From Verrucomicrobiota bacterium (GTDB lineage Bacteria > Verrucomicrobiota > Verrucomicrobiia > Limisphaerales > UBA1096): a DNA stretch of 11,482 nt. Position numbers and translations under genes: made by a program. Position 1 is the stretch's first letter. The number at the start of each line of letters is the position of its first letter. The notes under the pieces are model-generated. The model was not told the origin of the DNA, did no database searches, and saw nothing but the letters and a program-made list of their open reading frames with translations. The DNA lies in contig QOAX01000095.1 in NCBI GenBank assembly GCA_003972865.1, forward strand, positions 1-11,482, written 5' to 3'. Below are positions 5,983 through 11,482 of the stretch, in pieces.

Positions 5983-7037
5983 TAATCCTTCTTTGCACCC
6001 AACGCTACCATCTTACGTTTCTCACTCCAGAACGCTTCAATGTTCTTGGAGGTCACCACCTTGAAACCGACATCGATGAATTTGTTCGCAGGAATAACGG
6101 AGGTATCGCCGTCGAGCAGCGCCTTGAGCACGCGCACCGACTGGTAGCCATACTTCCAAGGCTGTTGACTGATGGTGCCGTGCGCGTGGCCGTCCTTGAT
6201 GGCCTGCAACAAGTCATCGTCCTCGTCGAAACCGCAGACCTTGATCTGCCCCAGCTTGCCGGCTTCCCTGATCGCCGCCAGGCAGCGCGGCGGGTTGTAG
6301 GCAAACAAACCGACCATGCAGGCCAAGTCCTTGTGTTTGGTGATGGCGTCCTCGGCGTTGGACTTGGCGGTGTCCATCACGAAGTTGTCGGTACGGGTGT
6401 CGAGAACCGTGTACCTGTCACCCTTGAACACCTTGGCCACTTCGTCGAACTTGACTTGGCCAAGCGCTTGGTGCGGCCGATCGAGCAACTCGTCGATGAC
6501 GCCTTGGCGCCGTTGACGAGCATTCAACTGCTCCAAGCGGCCCACGAAAATCATCACTTCACCACCGCCCGGGATCGCCTCCTTCACCAATTGGCCAAGC
6601 GCGCGGCCGGCCTTGTAGTTGTCGGTGCCGACGTAAACCTGGCGATTGCTATTCGGCGCATCGGCGTCATGGGTGATCAGCGCGGTTCGGGAGGCGACTT
6701 CGTTCAAGAACTTGGTTTGACCGTCGGCGTCGATCGGGCTCACGGCGATCCCCTTGATGCCCTTGGCCAAGAGTGTCTCCAATATACTCTTTTGGTCGGC
6801 CAAGCCTTTTGGGGGGAAGTGCACCTCGCACTCCACGCCAAACTCGGCCTCGGCTTGACGGACACCCGCGGCGCACAAATCCCAGAACGGATCAATGCCG
6901 TTGGTCACGTACGCGATTTTGTGCTTCGCCACAGTGCCACTGTCCGCACCGGCGGTGCCTTCATCGCTTGGCTTGGTGCAGCCGGCCGCGATTGCCACCG
7001 CAATTGCGGTCGCTGCTATGGTCATTTTTTTGTTCAT
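5982..7037 (-). CDS. Sugar-binding lipoprotein of the ABC importer (Peripla_BP_4 type)
   Basis: A 351-residue periplasmic-binding-protein-like lipoprotein. Residues 1-20 are a lipoprotein signal, MNKKM then a hydrophobic core and lipobox IAAGC with C20 as the lipidated Cys; an acidic Gly/Ser linker follows. The mature domain opens KIAYVTNGIDPFWDLCAAGV, then GIKGIAVSPIDADG, VGTDNYKAGRALGQL and CGFDEDDDLLQAIKDG, all landmarks of the ribose/xylose-binding type I fold with a central hinge. The stop overlaps the ATPase start by one base. The SDR gene ends 33 bp upstream, so SDR and transporter probably share a message. Upstream of the ATG is CCCATCAAAAA, without a Shine-Dalgarno. Aromatic and Asp residues suit a sugar ligand; which sugar is unknown. 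Confidence 0.93.
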   Translation of the reverse strand: MNKKMTIAATAIAVAIAAGCTKPSDEGTAGADSGTVAKHKIAYVTNGIDPFWDLCAAGVRQAEAEFGVECEVHFPPKGLADQKSILETLLAKGIKGIAVSPIDADGQTKFLNEVASRTALITHDADAPNSNRQVYVGTDNYKAGRALGQLVKEAIPGGGEVMIFVGRLEQLNARQRRQGVIDELLDRPHQALGQVKFDEVAKVFKGDRYTVLDTRTDNFVMDTAKSNAEDAITKHKDLACMVGLFAYNPPRCLAAIREAGKLGQIKVCGFDEDDDLLQAIKDGHAHGTISQQPWKYGYQSVRVLKALLDGDTSVIPANKFIDVGFKVVTSKNIEAFWSEKRKMVALGAKKD

Positions 7038-7070
7038 TTTTTGATGGGTGCTTTTGGGTTGGGTTGAAAA

Positions 7071-7835
7071 TCAGTGCACGGTCAGACCGCCGTTGACGTG
7101 GATGTTCTGGCCGGTGACGAATGACGACGCCTCGCTGGCGAGGTAAACGATCGTGCCGGCCAGGTCCTCCGGCTTGCCCCAGCGCTGCATCGGGATGGAG
7201 GCGAAGTAGCCGTCCTTTAGTTCCTGCGGGTCGTTCTCGTGGCGCTCCACAGGGATCCAGCCCGGCGCGACCATGTTCACCGTGATGTTCCAAGGCGCCA
7301 GCTCGTGGGCCAGGCTGCGGTTGAAACCGTTCTGCCCACCCTTGGCAGAAACATACGCGGTGAACGGCGTGATACCCAGATGAACCACCTCCGAGCCGAT
7401 GTTGATGATGCGGCCCCAGCGTTGCTTCTTCATGTGCGGCAGCACGGCGCGCGTCACGAGGTATGGGCTCTTGATGAAAAAATCGAGCATGCTCTGGTAG
7501 AATTCCCAGTCGTACTCCTCGATTGATTTCTGCGGCTGAGCCGGCGTGGCGTTGAGGATCACGATGTCCACCGGGCCAAGCTGTTCACCGGCCTCGGCTA
7601 CCAAGCGGTTCACGTCGGCCTCGTCGGTCACGTTGGCGCGGATCATCGCCCCCTCGGCCCCGGTGGCTTCAAACGCCGCGAACGCCTTGGCGGCGCGTTC
7701 CTCGTTGTTGAAATAATTCATCGCCACCCGGGCGCCCGCCTGGCCAAGCGCGATCGCCATCCGCTTGCCCAAGCCGGTCGAGCTGCCGGTGACCAGTGCC
7801 GTCCTGCCCTTGAGTGAAAATTGCTCCGTGCTCAT
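7071..7835 (-). CDS. Short-chain dehydrogenase/reductase (classical SDR, atypical active site)
   Basis: A 254-residue Rossmann-fold NAD(P)-dependent oxidoreductase. The cofactor motif TGSSTGLG is at 16-23, catalytic Ser S148 in INIGSEVV, Tyr Y161 and Lys K165 in YVSAK, and PGWIPV follows near 190. The C-terminal VTGQNIHVNGGLTVH is typical of the FabG/glucose-dehydrogenase group. Two positions differ from the norm. NNAG is LNAT (94-97), and aligning DFFIKSPYLVTRA with the usual vNlkspfllTra puts Phe (F120) where the fourth catalytic residue, Asn, belongs. It precedes the ABC importer genes on the same strand, 33 bp before the binding protein, suggesting oxidation of the imported sugar or a derivative. 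A reductase acting elsewhere cannot be excluded. Confidence 0.92.
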   Translation of the reverse strand: MSTEQFSLKGRTALVTGSSTGLGKRMAIALGQAGARVAMNYFNNEERAAKAFAAFEATGAEGAMIRANVTDEADVNRLVAEAGEQLGPVDIVILNATPAQPQKSIEEYDWEFYQSMLDFFIKSPYLVTRAVLPHMKKQRWGRIINIGSEVVHLGITPFTAYVSAKGGQNGFNRSLAHELAPWNITVNMVAPGWIPVERHENDPQELKDGYFASIPMQRWGKPEDLAGTIVYLASEASSFVTGQNIHVNGGLTVH

Positions 7836-7897
7836 TCGTGCTTCGAGAGGCCCGAGACGCTACCAAAGGCGCTCCCCGAATGGAATCCCGCTTTTGC

Positions 7898-7920
7898 GGC
7901 CAAGCGCCTGGCCAAGCGCC
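7898..7920. repeat. 11-bp tandem direct repeat between HAD and SDR genes
   Basis: GGCCAAGCGCC occurs at 7898-7908 and again at 7910-7920, with one T between. It sits in the 88-bp gap right after the HAD gene stop (7924) and before the SDR start (7835) on the minus strand. It contains two copies of the window-wide word GGCCAAGCG. A small stem CCGC-TTTT-GCGG (7888-7899) abuts it. No gene or clear promoter was recognised in the gap. Confidence 0.8.
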
Positions 7921-7923
7921 AAA

Positions 7924-8670
7924 TCAGCCACCACAGATATCGGTGGCGCTCAGGTGGGTCAGGTCGGGCACGGCCCAGTCCGGCTCACAGGCCCGAAGCG
8001 CCTCCAGCGTCGCACCGCCCGTGGCCACGCCCACCGTGTGCGCGCCGATGTGTTTGCCGCAGGCAATGTCATTGGGCGTGTCACCGACCACGACGATCTC
8101 CGGGCCGTCGAGCTGGCACTCGAGGTGTTCGCCGCCCTTGGCAGCGGCGGCGGCGGCGATGAGGTTGCGATCTTCGCTGTCTTCCGAGAAGCCGCCCAGC
8201 GCAAACCGATCCCACAGCCCGTAGGCACCGAGCTTGCGCCTGGCGCCCTCGCGGATGTTGCCGGTCAGCAGGCCAAGCGCCGGCGCGTCCGTCAACGCCG
8301 CCAGCTCGTCGAGCATCCGCACCACGCCGGGAAACGGCCCGCCCTTGCTCGCGTCGAGGTGGCTGTCCACCAGTCGCAGGTAGTGGCTGAAAAACGACTC
8401 GCGGTTTTCCGGCGTGCAGTCGACACCGCCGTGCCGGCACATCTCGCGGAAGAGCGAGTAGTCGGTGCGCCCGGCAAACTTGATTTTCTCGGTGGCCTTG
8501 GCAACGCCGAACGCTGCCTCGAACGCCTCGCCGAACGATTTCATCCCGGCACCGCCGGTGCTCACCAGTGTGCCGTCGATGTCGAACAACACGAGGCGCA
8601 CCGGGCCAGTGGCGGCGTTGTCCGCCTTGGCCTGGATGGTTGGATGGGTTCTGCCCAAAGTGTCAGCCAT
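7924..8670 (-). CDS. HAD-superfamily phosphatase, phosphoglycolate-phosphatase-like
   Basis: A 248-residue haloacid dehalogenase-type hydrolase. Motif I is FDIDGT with nucleophile D30 and acid/base D32; motif II is LLTGN with T136; motif III is the Lys of ARRKL (K146); motif IV is VVGDTPNDI with D197 and D201. A helical C1 cap falls between motifs I and II (about residues 40-110), as in Gph and beta-phosphoglucomutase-like enzymes. The frame runs 36 codons further up to 8778, but that would overlap the divergent membrane-protein gene; MADTLGRTH at 8670 is preferred, although the first 20 residues look poorly conserved in type. Likely a small-molecule phosphatase; phosphoglycolate is only one possibility. 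It lies upstream of the SDR gene on the same strand, 88 bp apart. Confidence 0.88.
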   Translation of the reverse strand: MADTLGRTHPTIQAKADNAATGPVRLVLFDIDGTLVSTGGAGMKSFGEAFEAAFGVAKATEKIKFAGRTDYSLFREMCRHGGVDCTPENRESFFSHYLRLVDSHLDASKGGPFPGVVRMLDELAALTDAPALGLLTGNIREGARRKLGAYGLWDRFALGGFSEDSEDRNLIAAAAAAKGGEHLECQLDGPEIVVVGDTPNDIACGKHIGAHTVGVATGGATLEALRACEPDWAVPDLTHLSATDICGG

Positions 8671-8757
8671 GATTTGAATCGTTACGATCCGGTCTTTGCC
8701 GTATGGATTGGCTTGCCGGGGAGTCTCCCACCGAAATCGGGGGGTGGGCAAAATCTG
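8671..8757. promoter_or_regulatory. Divergent intergenic region with three short inverted repeats
   Basis: The 87 bp between the HAD start and the membrane-protein start must hold promoters in both directions, but no convincing -35/-10 pair was found. Three small inverted repeats are visible: ATCGT-T-ACGAT (8678-8688), GGGA-GTC-TCCC (8719-8729) and CCGA-AA-TCGG (8731-8740). The last is followed by a run of G that may serve as ribosome-binding sequence before the ATG at 8758. Each is short enough to arise by chance. Confidence 0.35.
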
Positions 8758-10098
8758 ATGCACCAACCGAAAAGTCAACCCGTCACCACCCGGGATGTGT
8801 GGAAAACGTGGTATCCCCTCGCGCTGAGCTGGCTGATGATGGGAATCGAGCTGCCGCTGCTCAGCGCGGTGGTGGCGCGCCTGGCCAACCCCGAAGTGAA
8901 CCTCGGCGCCTACGGCGGCGTGGTGTTCCCGCTCGCGCTGCTGATCGAGGCGCCGATCATCATGCTGCTCACCGCCAGCACCAAGCTCAGCCGCGACCTC
9001 GTTTCGTACAAAAAATTGTGGCGCTTCATGATGATCGCCGGCGGTGGCCTGTCAGCACTGCACCTGCTCGTCGCCGTCACGCCGCTGTTCGACCTGCTCG
9101 TCGGCGGACTGCTCGGGGTCGAGGCCGAAATCCTCGAGGTCAGCCGCCTCGGCATGATCATCATGACGCCGTGGACTTGGGCCATCGCCCACCGGCGATT
9201 CAACCAAGGCGTGCTGATCCGGTTCGGCCACTCGAGAGCCGTCACTTGGGGAACGCTCACCCGCCTCTTAGCCGTCGTGTCAGTGCTGTTCACCTGCTAC
9301 GCCCTGGCCAAGCGCATCGGCCTGCTGGAACTGGGCATCATCGCCGCCACGGCAGCCGTCTCCGCCGGCGTGGTGATCGAGGCCATATACATCGCGTGGA
9401 AAGTTCGGCCAATCGTTCGCGACGTACTGCCCGTGGCACAGTCCAACGAGCCGCCCCTCAACCGCAAACGTTTCCTTTCGTTTTACGTGCCGCTCGCCTT
9501 GAGCCCGCTGCTTGGCCTCGCCGCGCAGCCGATACTCACCGCCGGTATCAGCCGCATGCCGTCGCCGACCGATTCGCTGGCCATCCTCCCGGCGCTCAAC
9601 GGCTTCACGTTCTTGTTTCGCTCGATCAGCCTCGCCTTCCTCGAGGTGGTGGTGGCGCTGGTCGAGCGGCCCGGTGGCTACACAGCCCTGCGACGCTTCG
9701 CATGGCAGGCCGCACTATGCGTGTTCTGCCTTCAACTGCTGATCGTCGCTTCGCCGTTGGCCAACGGCTGGTTCGGCACCGTCAGCGGACTCGACACGGA
9801 CTTGGCCAAGCTCGCCTCCCAGGCCGTCTGGGCAGCGCTGACACTGGCCGCATTCGGTTTTGGCAACAGTTTATGTCAGGGGCTGCTTGTCCACTCACAC
9901 AAAACCCGCTCGCTCACTGAGTCGGTGGCGATGTTCCTGATTGTGACCGTCATCGGCCTGACCGTGGGCGCGCACGGCGACTGGCTGGCCGGAGCCATCT
10001 TCGCCTACATCATCTATTCGCTTGGCCAGGCGACGCAGTTCGGCTGGCTTTTCATCCGCAGCCGCCCCGATCGCCAGGCGCTTGCCCAGGCGGAATAA
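8758..10098 (+). CDS. Polytopic membrane protein, MOP-superfamily (MATE/ANKH-like) candidate
   Basis: A 446-residue, very hydrophobic protein with roughly 11-12 membrane spans, for example around residues 18-40, 50-74 and 87-112. Two similar halves are suggested: WYPLALSWLMMGIELPLLSAVVAR near the N-terminus and FYVPLALSPLLGLAAQPILTAGISR near the middle share a [FW]xYxPLALS...P[IL]L...[AG][VI][SA]R pattern. That internal duplication is typical of MATE/polysaccharide flippase/ANKH transporters, and the second half recalls human ANKH. No substrate can be named. MHQPKSQPV at 8758 is the start; the frame continues far upstream only as antisense of the HAD gene. It is divergent from the HAD gene. 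The tail after the last span is Arg/Asp/Gln/Ala-rich and short. Confidence 0.75.
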   Translation: MHQPKSQPVTTRDVWKTWYPLALSWLMMGIELPLLSAVVARLANPEVNLGAYGGVVFPLALLIEAPIIMLLTASTKLSRDLVSYKKLWRFMMIAGGGLSALHLLVAVTPLFDLLVGGLLGVEAEILEVSRLGMIIMTPWTWAIAHRRFNQGVLIRFGHSRAVTWGTLTRLLAVVSVLFTCYALAKRIGLLELGIIAATAAVSAGVVIEAIYIAWKVRPIVRDVLPVAQSNEPPLNRKRFLSFYVPLALSPLLGLAAQPILTAGISRMPSPTDSLAILPALNGFTFLFRSISLAFLEVVVALVERPGGYTALRRFAWQAALCVFCLQLLIVASPLANGWFGTVSGLDTDLAKLASQAVWAALTLAAFGFGNSLCQGLLVHSHKTRSLTESVAMFLIVTVIGLTVGAHGDWLAGAIFAYIIYSLGQATQFGWLFIRSRPDRQALAQAE

Positions 10099-10131
10099 CT
10101 TCGTGGACCCGGCGCGCTTCGCTTGGCCAAG

Positions 10132-10150
10132 GTCACAAAACCGTCACAAA
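10132..10150 (+). promoter_or_regulatory. Pho-box-like direct repeat
   Basis: GTCACAAA occurs at 10132-10139 and again at 10143-10150, exactly 11 bp apart, one helical turn. PhoB boxes are direct 7-bp repeats (CTGTCAT/CTGTCAC) separated by 4 A/T-rich bases, also an 11-bp phase. Here the units are GGTCACA and CGTCACA with AAAC between. The repeats lie about 11 bp above the proposed -35. In E. coli the box overlaps the -35, so the placement is not canonical. The repeat is seen; regulator identity is inferred. Confidence 0.4.
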
Positions 10151-10161
10151 GGCGATTCCCC

Positions 10162-10190
10162 TTGCACGCCCCGCCGGCTTGTGCCTTAAT
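10162..10190 (+). promoter_or_regulatory. Possible promoter for the 86-aa protein gene
   Basis: TTGCAC (10162-10167), a 17-base spacer and CTTAAT (10185-10190) give partial sigma70-like matches (3/6 and 4/6). The position is right: downstream of the phased GTCACAAA repeats and about 50 bp before the ATG. Transcription would begin near 10197, just before the leader hairpin. Confidence 0.35.
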
Positions 10191-10201
10191 GCACTCGTTG
10201 T

Positions 10202-10218
10202 TGATTGAAGGTCAATCA
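10202..10218 (+). promoter_or_regulatory. Leader hairpin or operator dyad
   Basis: TGATTGA (10202-10208) and TCAATCA (10212-10218) form a perfect 7-bp inverted repeat around a 3-base AGG centre. It is placed at the expected 5' end of the message and 10 bases before the ribosome-binding site. It could stabilise the mRNA 5' end or bind a dimeric repressor; nothing visible decides between the two. Confidence 0.45.
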
Positions 10219-10241
10219 GCACGGAAGAAAGGAAACAGAAA

Positions 10242-10502
10242 ATGGCACACTTCGTGAAACTGACACAGGCTTCGCCGAGCGGTTATACCGAGGAGGATTC
10301 CGAGATTCTGTTCAACCTCGACACGGTCATCTCCGTTGAACCGGTGGGTGACCAGACGATGATCCAAACCCGATGGGGGCGGATGACGGTTAGCGAGGAT
10401 CTGGACACGATCCTGAATCTGGCGAACGCCGACAGGGGTGGCTTCAAGGCCCCCCAACTCGATTCGTTCACGCGAATCAACGAGGAGTCACTCTCCTTGT
10501 AA
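10242..10502 (+). CDS. Small conserved-type protein, FlbD-like beta-rich, function unknown
   Basis: An 86-residue soluble protein, not firmly recognised. Its arrangement (HFVKLTQ, ILFNLDTVISVEP, TMIQTRWGRMTVSEDLDTILNL) recalls FlbD/YlzI-type small proteins, where a short N-terminal strand is followed by a strand pair and a C-terminal helix starting V-x-E; similarity by eye only. The C-terminal 25 residues are polar and likely flexible. The start is well supported: AAAGGAAA (10228-10235) carries a GGA Shine-Dalgarno core 8 bases before the ATG, one of the clearest in the window. The gene stands alone with its own promoter candidates and a strong terminator after it, so it is an independent unit. 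No signal peptide or membrane span. Confidence 0.75.
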   Translation: MAHFVKLTQASPSGYTEEDSEILFNLDTVISVEPVGDQTMIQTRWGRMTVSEDLDTILNLANADRGGFKAPQLDSFTRINEESLSL

Positions 10503-10548
10503 AGCACGGGCGAAGGCCCGATTTGGAAATACTGAATAAGAACTGACC

Positions 10549-10592
10549 CGCAGCCGGTTGCTCCCAAAAGGACGCCGGCTGCGTTTGTTTTT
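10549..10592 (+). terminator. Rho-independent terminator
   Basis: CGCAGCCGG (10549-10557) pairs perfectly with CCGGCTGCG (10575-10583), a 9-bp GC-rich stem with a 17-base loop, directly followed by TTTGTTTTT (10584-10592). It ends the transcript of the 86-aa gene, 47 bases after its stop, and separates it from the ankyrin genes. A smaller stem CGGGC-GAAG-GCCCG (10507-10520) lies between. Confidence 0.9.
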
Positions 10593-10666
10593 CGTGAGCG
10601 CGCCCCTGTTTATCGACCTTGTGCGGCAACAGACTGCCTGCTAGCGTTTTGACAGACATCAAGCTT

Positions 10667-11023
10667 ATGAAACGCACACTACTGACGCTCGCAGTCGCCA
10701 CGCTACTGGCCACAAGCGCCTTCGCTGACCCGATTCACGATGCTGCCGACAATGGCGATCTAGCGGGTGTCCAAGCGGAATTGGATAAAGGTGCGGATGT
10801 GAATGCAAAGGATGATATTGGATGGACTCCGTTGCATGGTGCAGCTTTTGGAGGTCACAAGGAAATCGTCGAACTGTTAATCGCCAAGGGTGCGGGTGTG
10901 AATGCGACGGATGTTGATGGCGAAACATCTCTAGATAAGTTCAAAAGCAGACCCGAACTCGCCGACCTCCTGCGCAAACACGGCGGCAAGACGGGTGAAG
11001 AATTGAAAGCTGAAGGGAAATGA
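10667..11023 (+). CDS. Secreted ankyrin-repeat protein (first of tandem pair)
   Basis: A 118-residue protein with a Sec signal peptide (residues 1-20, KR then LLTLAVATLLATSAFA, cleavage expected AFA/DP) and about three ankyrin units: 21-52 (IHDAADNGDLAGV), 53-85 (WTPLHGAAFGGHKEIVELLI) and a degenerate last unit 86-118 ending LLRKHGGKTGEELKAEGK. Such short exported ankyrin proteins likely mediate protein contacts in the periplasm or outside; partners are unknown. The start MKRTLL at 10667 is chosen over an in-frame ATG at 10619, which would put 16 polar residues before the signal peptide. Only a weak ribosome-binding sequence is seen. Its stop overlaps the next gene's ATG (ATGA). Base use is more A/T-rich than in the catabolic genes. 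Confidence 0.88.
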   Translation: MKRTLLTLAVATLLATSAFADPIHDAADNGDLAGVQAELDKGADVNAKDDIGWTPLHGAAFGGHKEIVELLIAKGAGVNATDVDGETSLDKFKSRPELADLLRKHGGKTGEELKAEGK

Positions 11024-11482
11024 AACATTTCCTACTCACAACAATCGCAGCCGTGATGTTGGTGGGAACCGCCTTCGCTGGTCCGATTCACGATGCTGCC
11101 AGAAAAGGGGACATCGAAGCCGTCAAACAGCACTTGGCCGCTGGTAGGAATGTGAATGCGAAGGATGATAAAGGCAGAACCCCTTTGCATCGTGCGGCTC
11201 GTGAAGGACACAAGGAAGTCGCCGAACTGCTTATTGCCGCTGGTGCTGCTTTGAATTGGAAGGATAAGGAGGGAAAGACTCCTTTGTATCATGCGGCCCG
11301 TTGGGGTCACACGAATATCGCCGCACTACTTATCGCTGCGGGTGCGGATGTGAATGCGAAGGATGATAAAGGCAGAACACCGCTGGATCGGGCCGTTGGT
11401 TATACCGAAATCGTCGCACTCCTCCGCGAACACGGCGGCAAGACGGGGGAAGAATTAAAGGCACTGATTGATGCTGCCGAAG
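11020..11482 (+). CDS. Secreted ankyrin-repeat protein (second of pair), 3' end outside window
   Basis: The frame starts at ATG 11020 inside the ATGA overlap and is open to the right edge (154 codons). Signal peptide 1-20: MKHFLLTTIAAVMLVGTAFA, cleavage AFA/GP. Four ankyrin units follow: 21-52 (IHDAARKGDIEAV), 53-85 (RTPLHRAAREGHKEVAELLI), 86-118 (KTPLYHAARWGHTNIAALLI) and 119-150 (RTPLDRAVGYTEIVALLREHGGKTGEEL). It is a clear paralogue of the preceding gene, sharing the IHDAA opening, NVNAKDD loops and the HGGKTGEELKA tail, but has one more full repeat and continues with ALIDAAE where the first ends. AAGGG sits just before the ATG. Coupled translation with the first copy is likely. Confidence 0.88.
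   Translation, partial: MKHFLLTTIAAVMLVGTAFAGPIHDAARKGDIEAVKQHLAAGRNVNAKDDKGRTPLHRAAREGHKEVAELLIAAGAALNWKDKEGKTPLYHAARWGHTNIAALLIAAGADVNAKDDKGRTPLDRAVGYTEIVALLREHGGKTGEELKALIDAAE
11150..11378 (+). repeat. 31-bp identical DNA repeat within the second ankyrin gene
   Basis: Bases 11150-11180 and 11348-11378 are identical for 31 bp (ATGTGAATGCGAAGG at the start, AAAGGCAGAAC at the end). They are 198 bp apart, exactly two 33-residue ankyrin units. Identity through synonymous positions points to recent duplication or gene conversion. A related diverged copy is in the first ankyrin gene near 10797. Confidence 0.9.

Noticed and set aside
5964..7067. Long + strand open frame (367 codons) opposite the binding-protein gene
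   Set aside because: The opposite strand encodes a clear lipoprotein with lipobox and family motifs. The + frame has no recognisable domain and is open because of GC-rich codon third positions.
96..7880. Same 15-mer AAGGCGCTCCCCGAA at 96-110 and 7866-7880
   Set aside because: One match of this length is not surprising in a GC-rich 11-kb window. The first lies in a coding region, the second in a gap, with no similarity beyond.
7765..8757. Upstream extension of the membrane-protein frame to 777 codons
   Set aside because: The extension is antisense to the HAD gene (and overlaps the SDR start). It is Arg/Ala/His-rich without domains, while MHQPKSQPV at 8758 gives a normal transporter start.
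10507..10520. Hairpin CGGGC-GAAG-GCCCG right after the 86-aa gene as terminator
   Set aside because: The stem is only 5 bp and no T-run follows. The stem at 10549-10592 is the convincing terminator.
10649..10654. Perfect TTGACA before the first ankyrin gene
   Set aside because: It is only 13 bases from the ATG, so a -10 at normal spacing would fall inside the gene, and no good -10 is there.
1..11482. CRISPR array, tRNA/rRNA, insertion sequence, phage or defence genes
   Set aside because: No regularly spaced repeats, cloverleaf-type sequence, transposase or integrase motif, or terminal inverted repeats with target duplication were found on reading both strands.

Overview
The window looks like a chromosomal piece of a free-living Gram-negative bacterium of moderately high GC, most likely a member of the Verrucomicrobiota or a relative in the PVC group. 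This assignment is inference. It rests on the tandem secreted ankyrin-repeat proteins ending in an HGGKTGEELKA tail, a DUF1028 protein behind a Tat-like leader, and starts mostly without a clear Shine-Dalgarno. No tRNA, rRNA, CRISPR array, transposase or phage gene is visible.

Layout. (a) 3-2479: the 3' part of a fumarylacetoacetate-hydrolase-fold enzyme on the + strand converges on a tight four-gene minus-strand operon (HpcH/HpaI aldolase, RidA-family deaminase, VOC/glyoxalase-fold protein, FmdB-type zinc ribbon). (b) 2585-3385: a divergent DUF1028 gene starting at GTG. (c) 3410-3470: a degenerate dyad repeat in the convergent gap. (d) 7835-3485, minus strand: an SDR dehydrogenase followed by a complete CUT2-type (ribose-like) sugar ABC importer, ordered lipoprotein binding protein, double-NBD ATPase, permease. 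(e) 8670-7924, minus: a HAD phosphatase; divergent from it, 8758-10098, a polytopic MOP/MATE/ANKH-like membrane protein. (f) 10132-10592: a self-contained small-protein unit with an 11-bp-phased direct repeat resembling a Pho box, a hairpin leader, an 86-aa protein and a strong intrinsic terminator. (g) 10667 to the window end: two translationally coupled secreted ankyrin proteins; the second runs off the end.

How the genes may work together. The FAH-fold enzyme carries metal and lysine residues with the same spacing I recall for 2-keto-3-deoxy-D-arabinonate dehydratase. With a pyruvate-type aldolase, an SDR and a CUT2 importer nearby, region (a)-(d) reads as an island for uptake and non-phosphorylative breakdown of a sugar or sugar acid. 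RidA and the VOC protein may deal with reactive by-products. The exact sugar cannot be read from sequence alone.

The strongest unexplained DNA signal is an iterated palindromic word, CGCTTGGCC/GGCCAAGCG (core CTTGGCCAAG). It occurs far more often than base composition predicts, in genes in several frames and between genes, yet is missing from almost all of the permease and ATPase genes.
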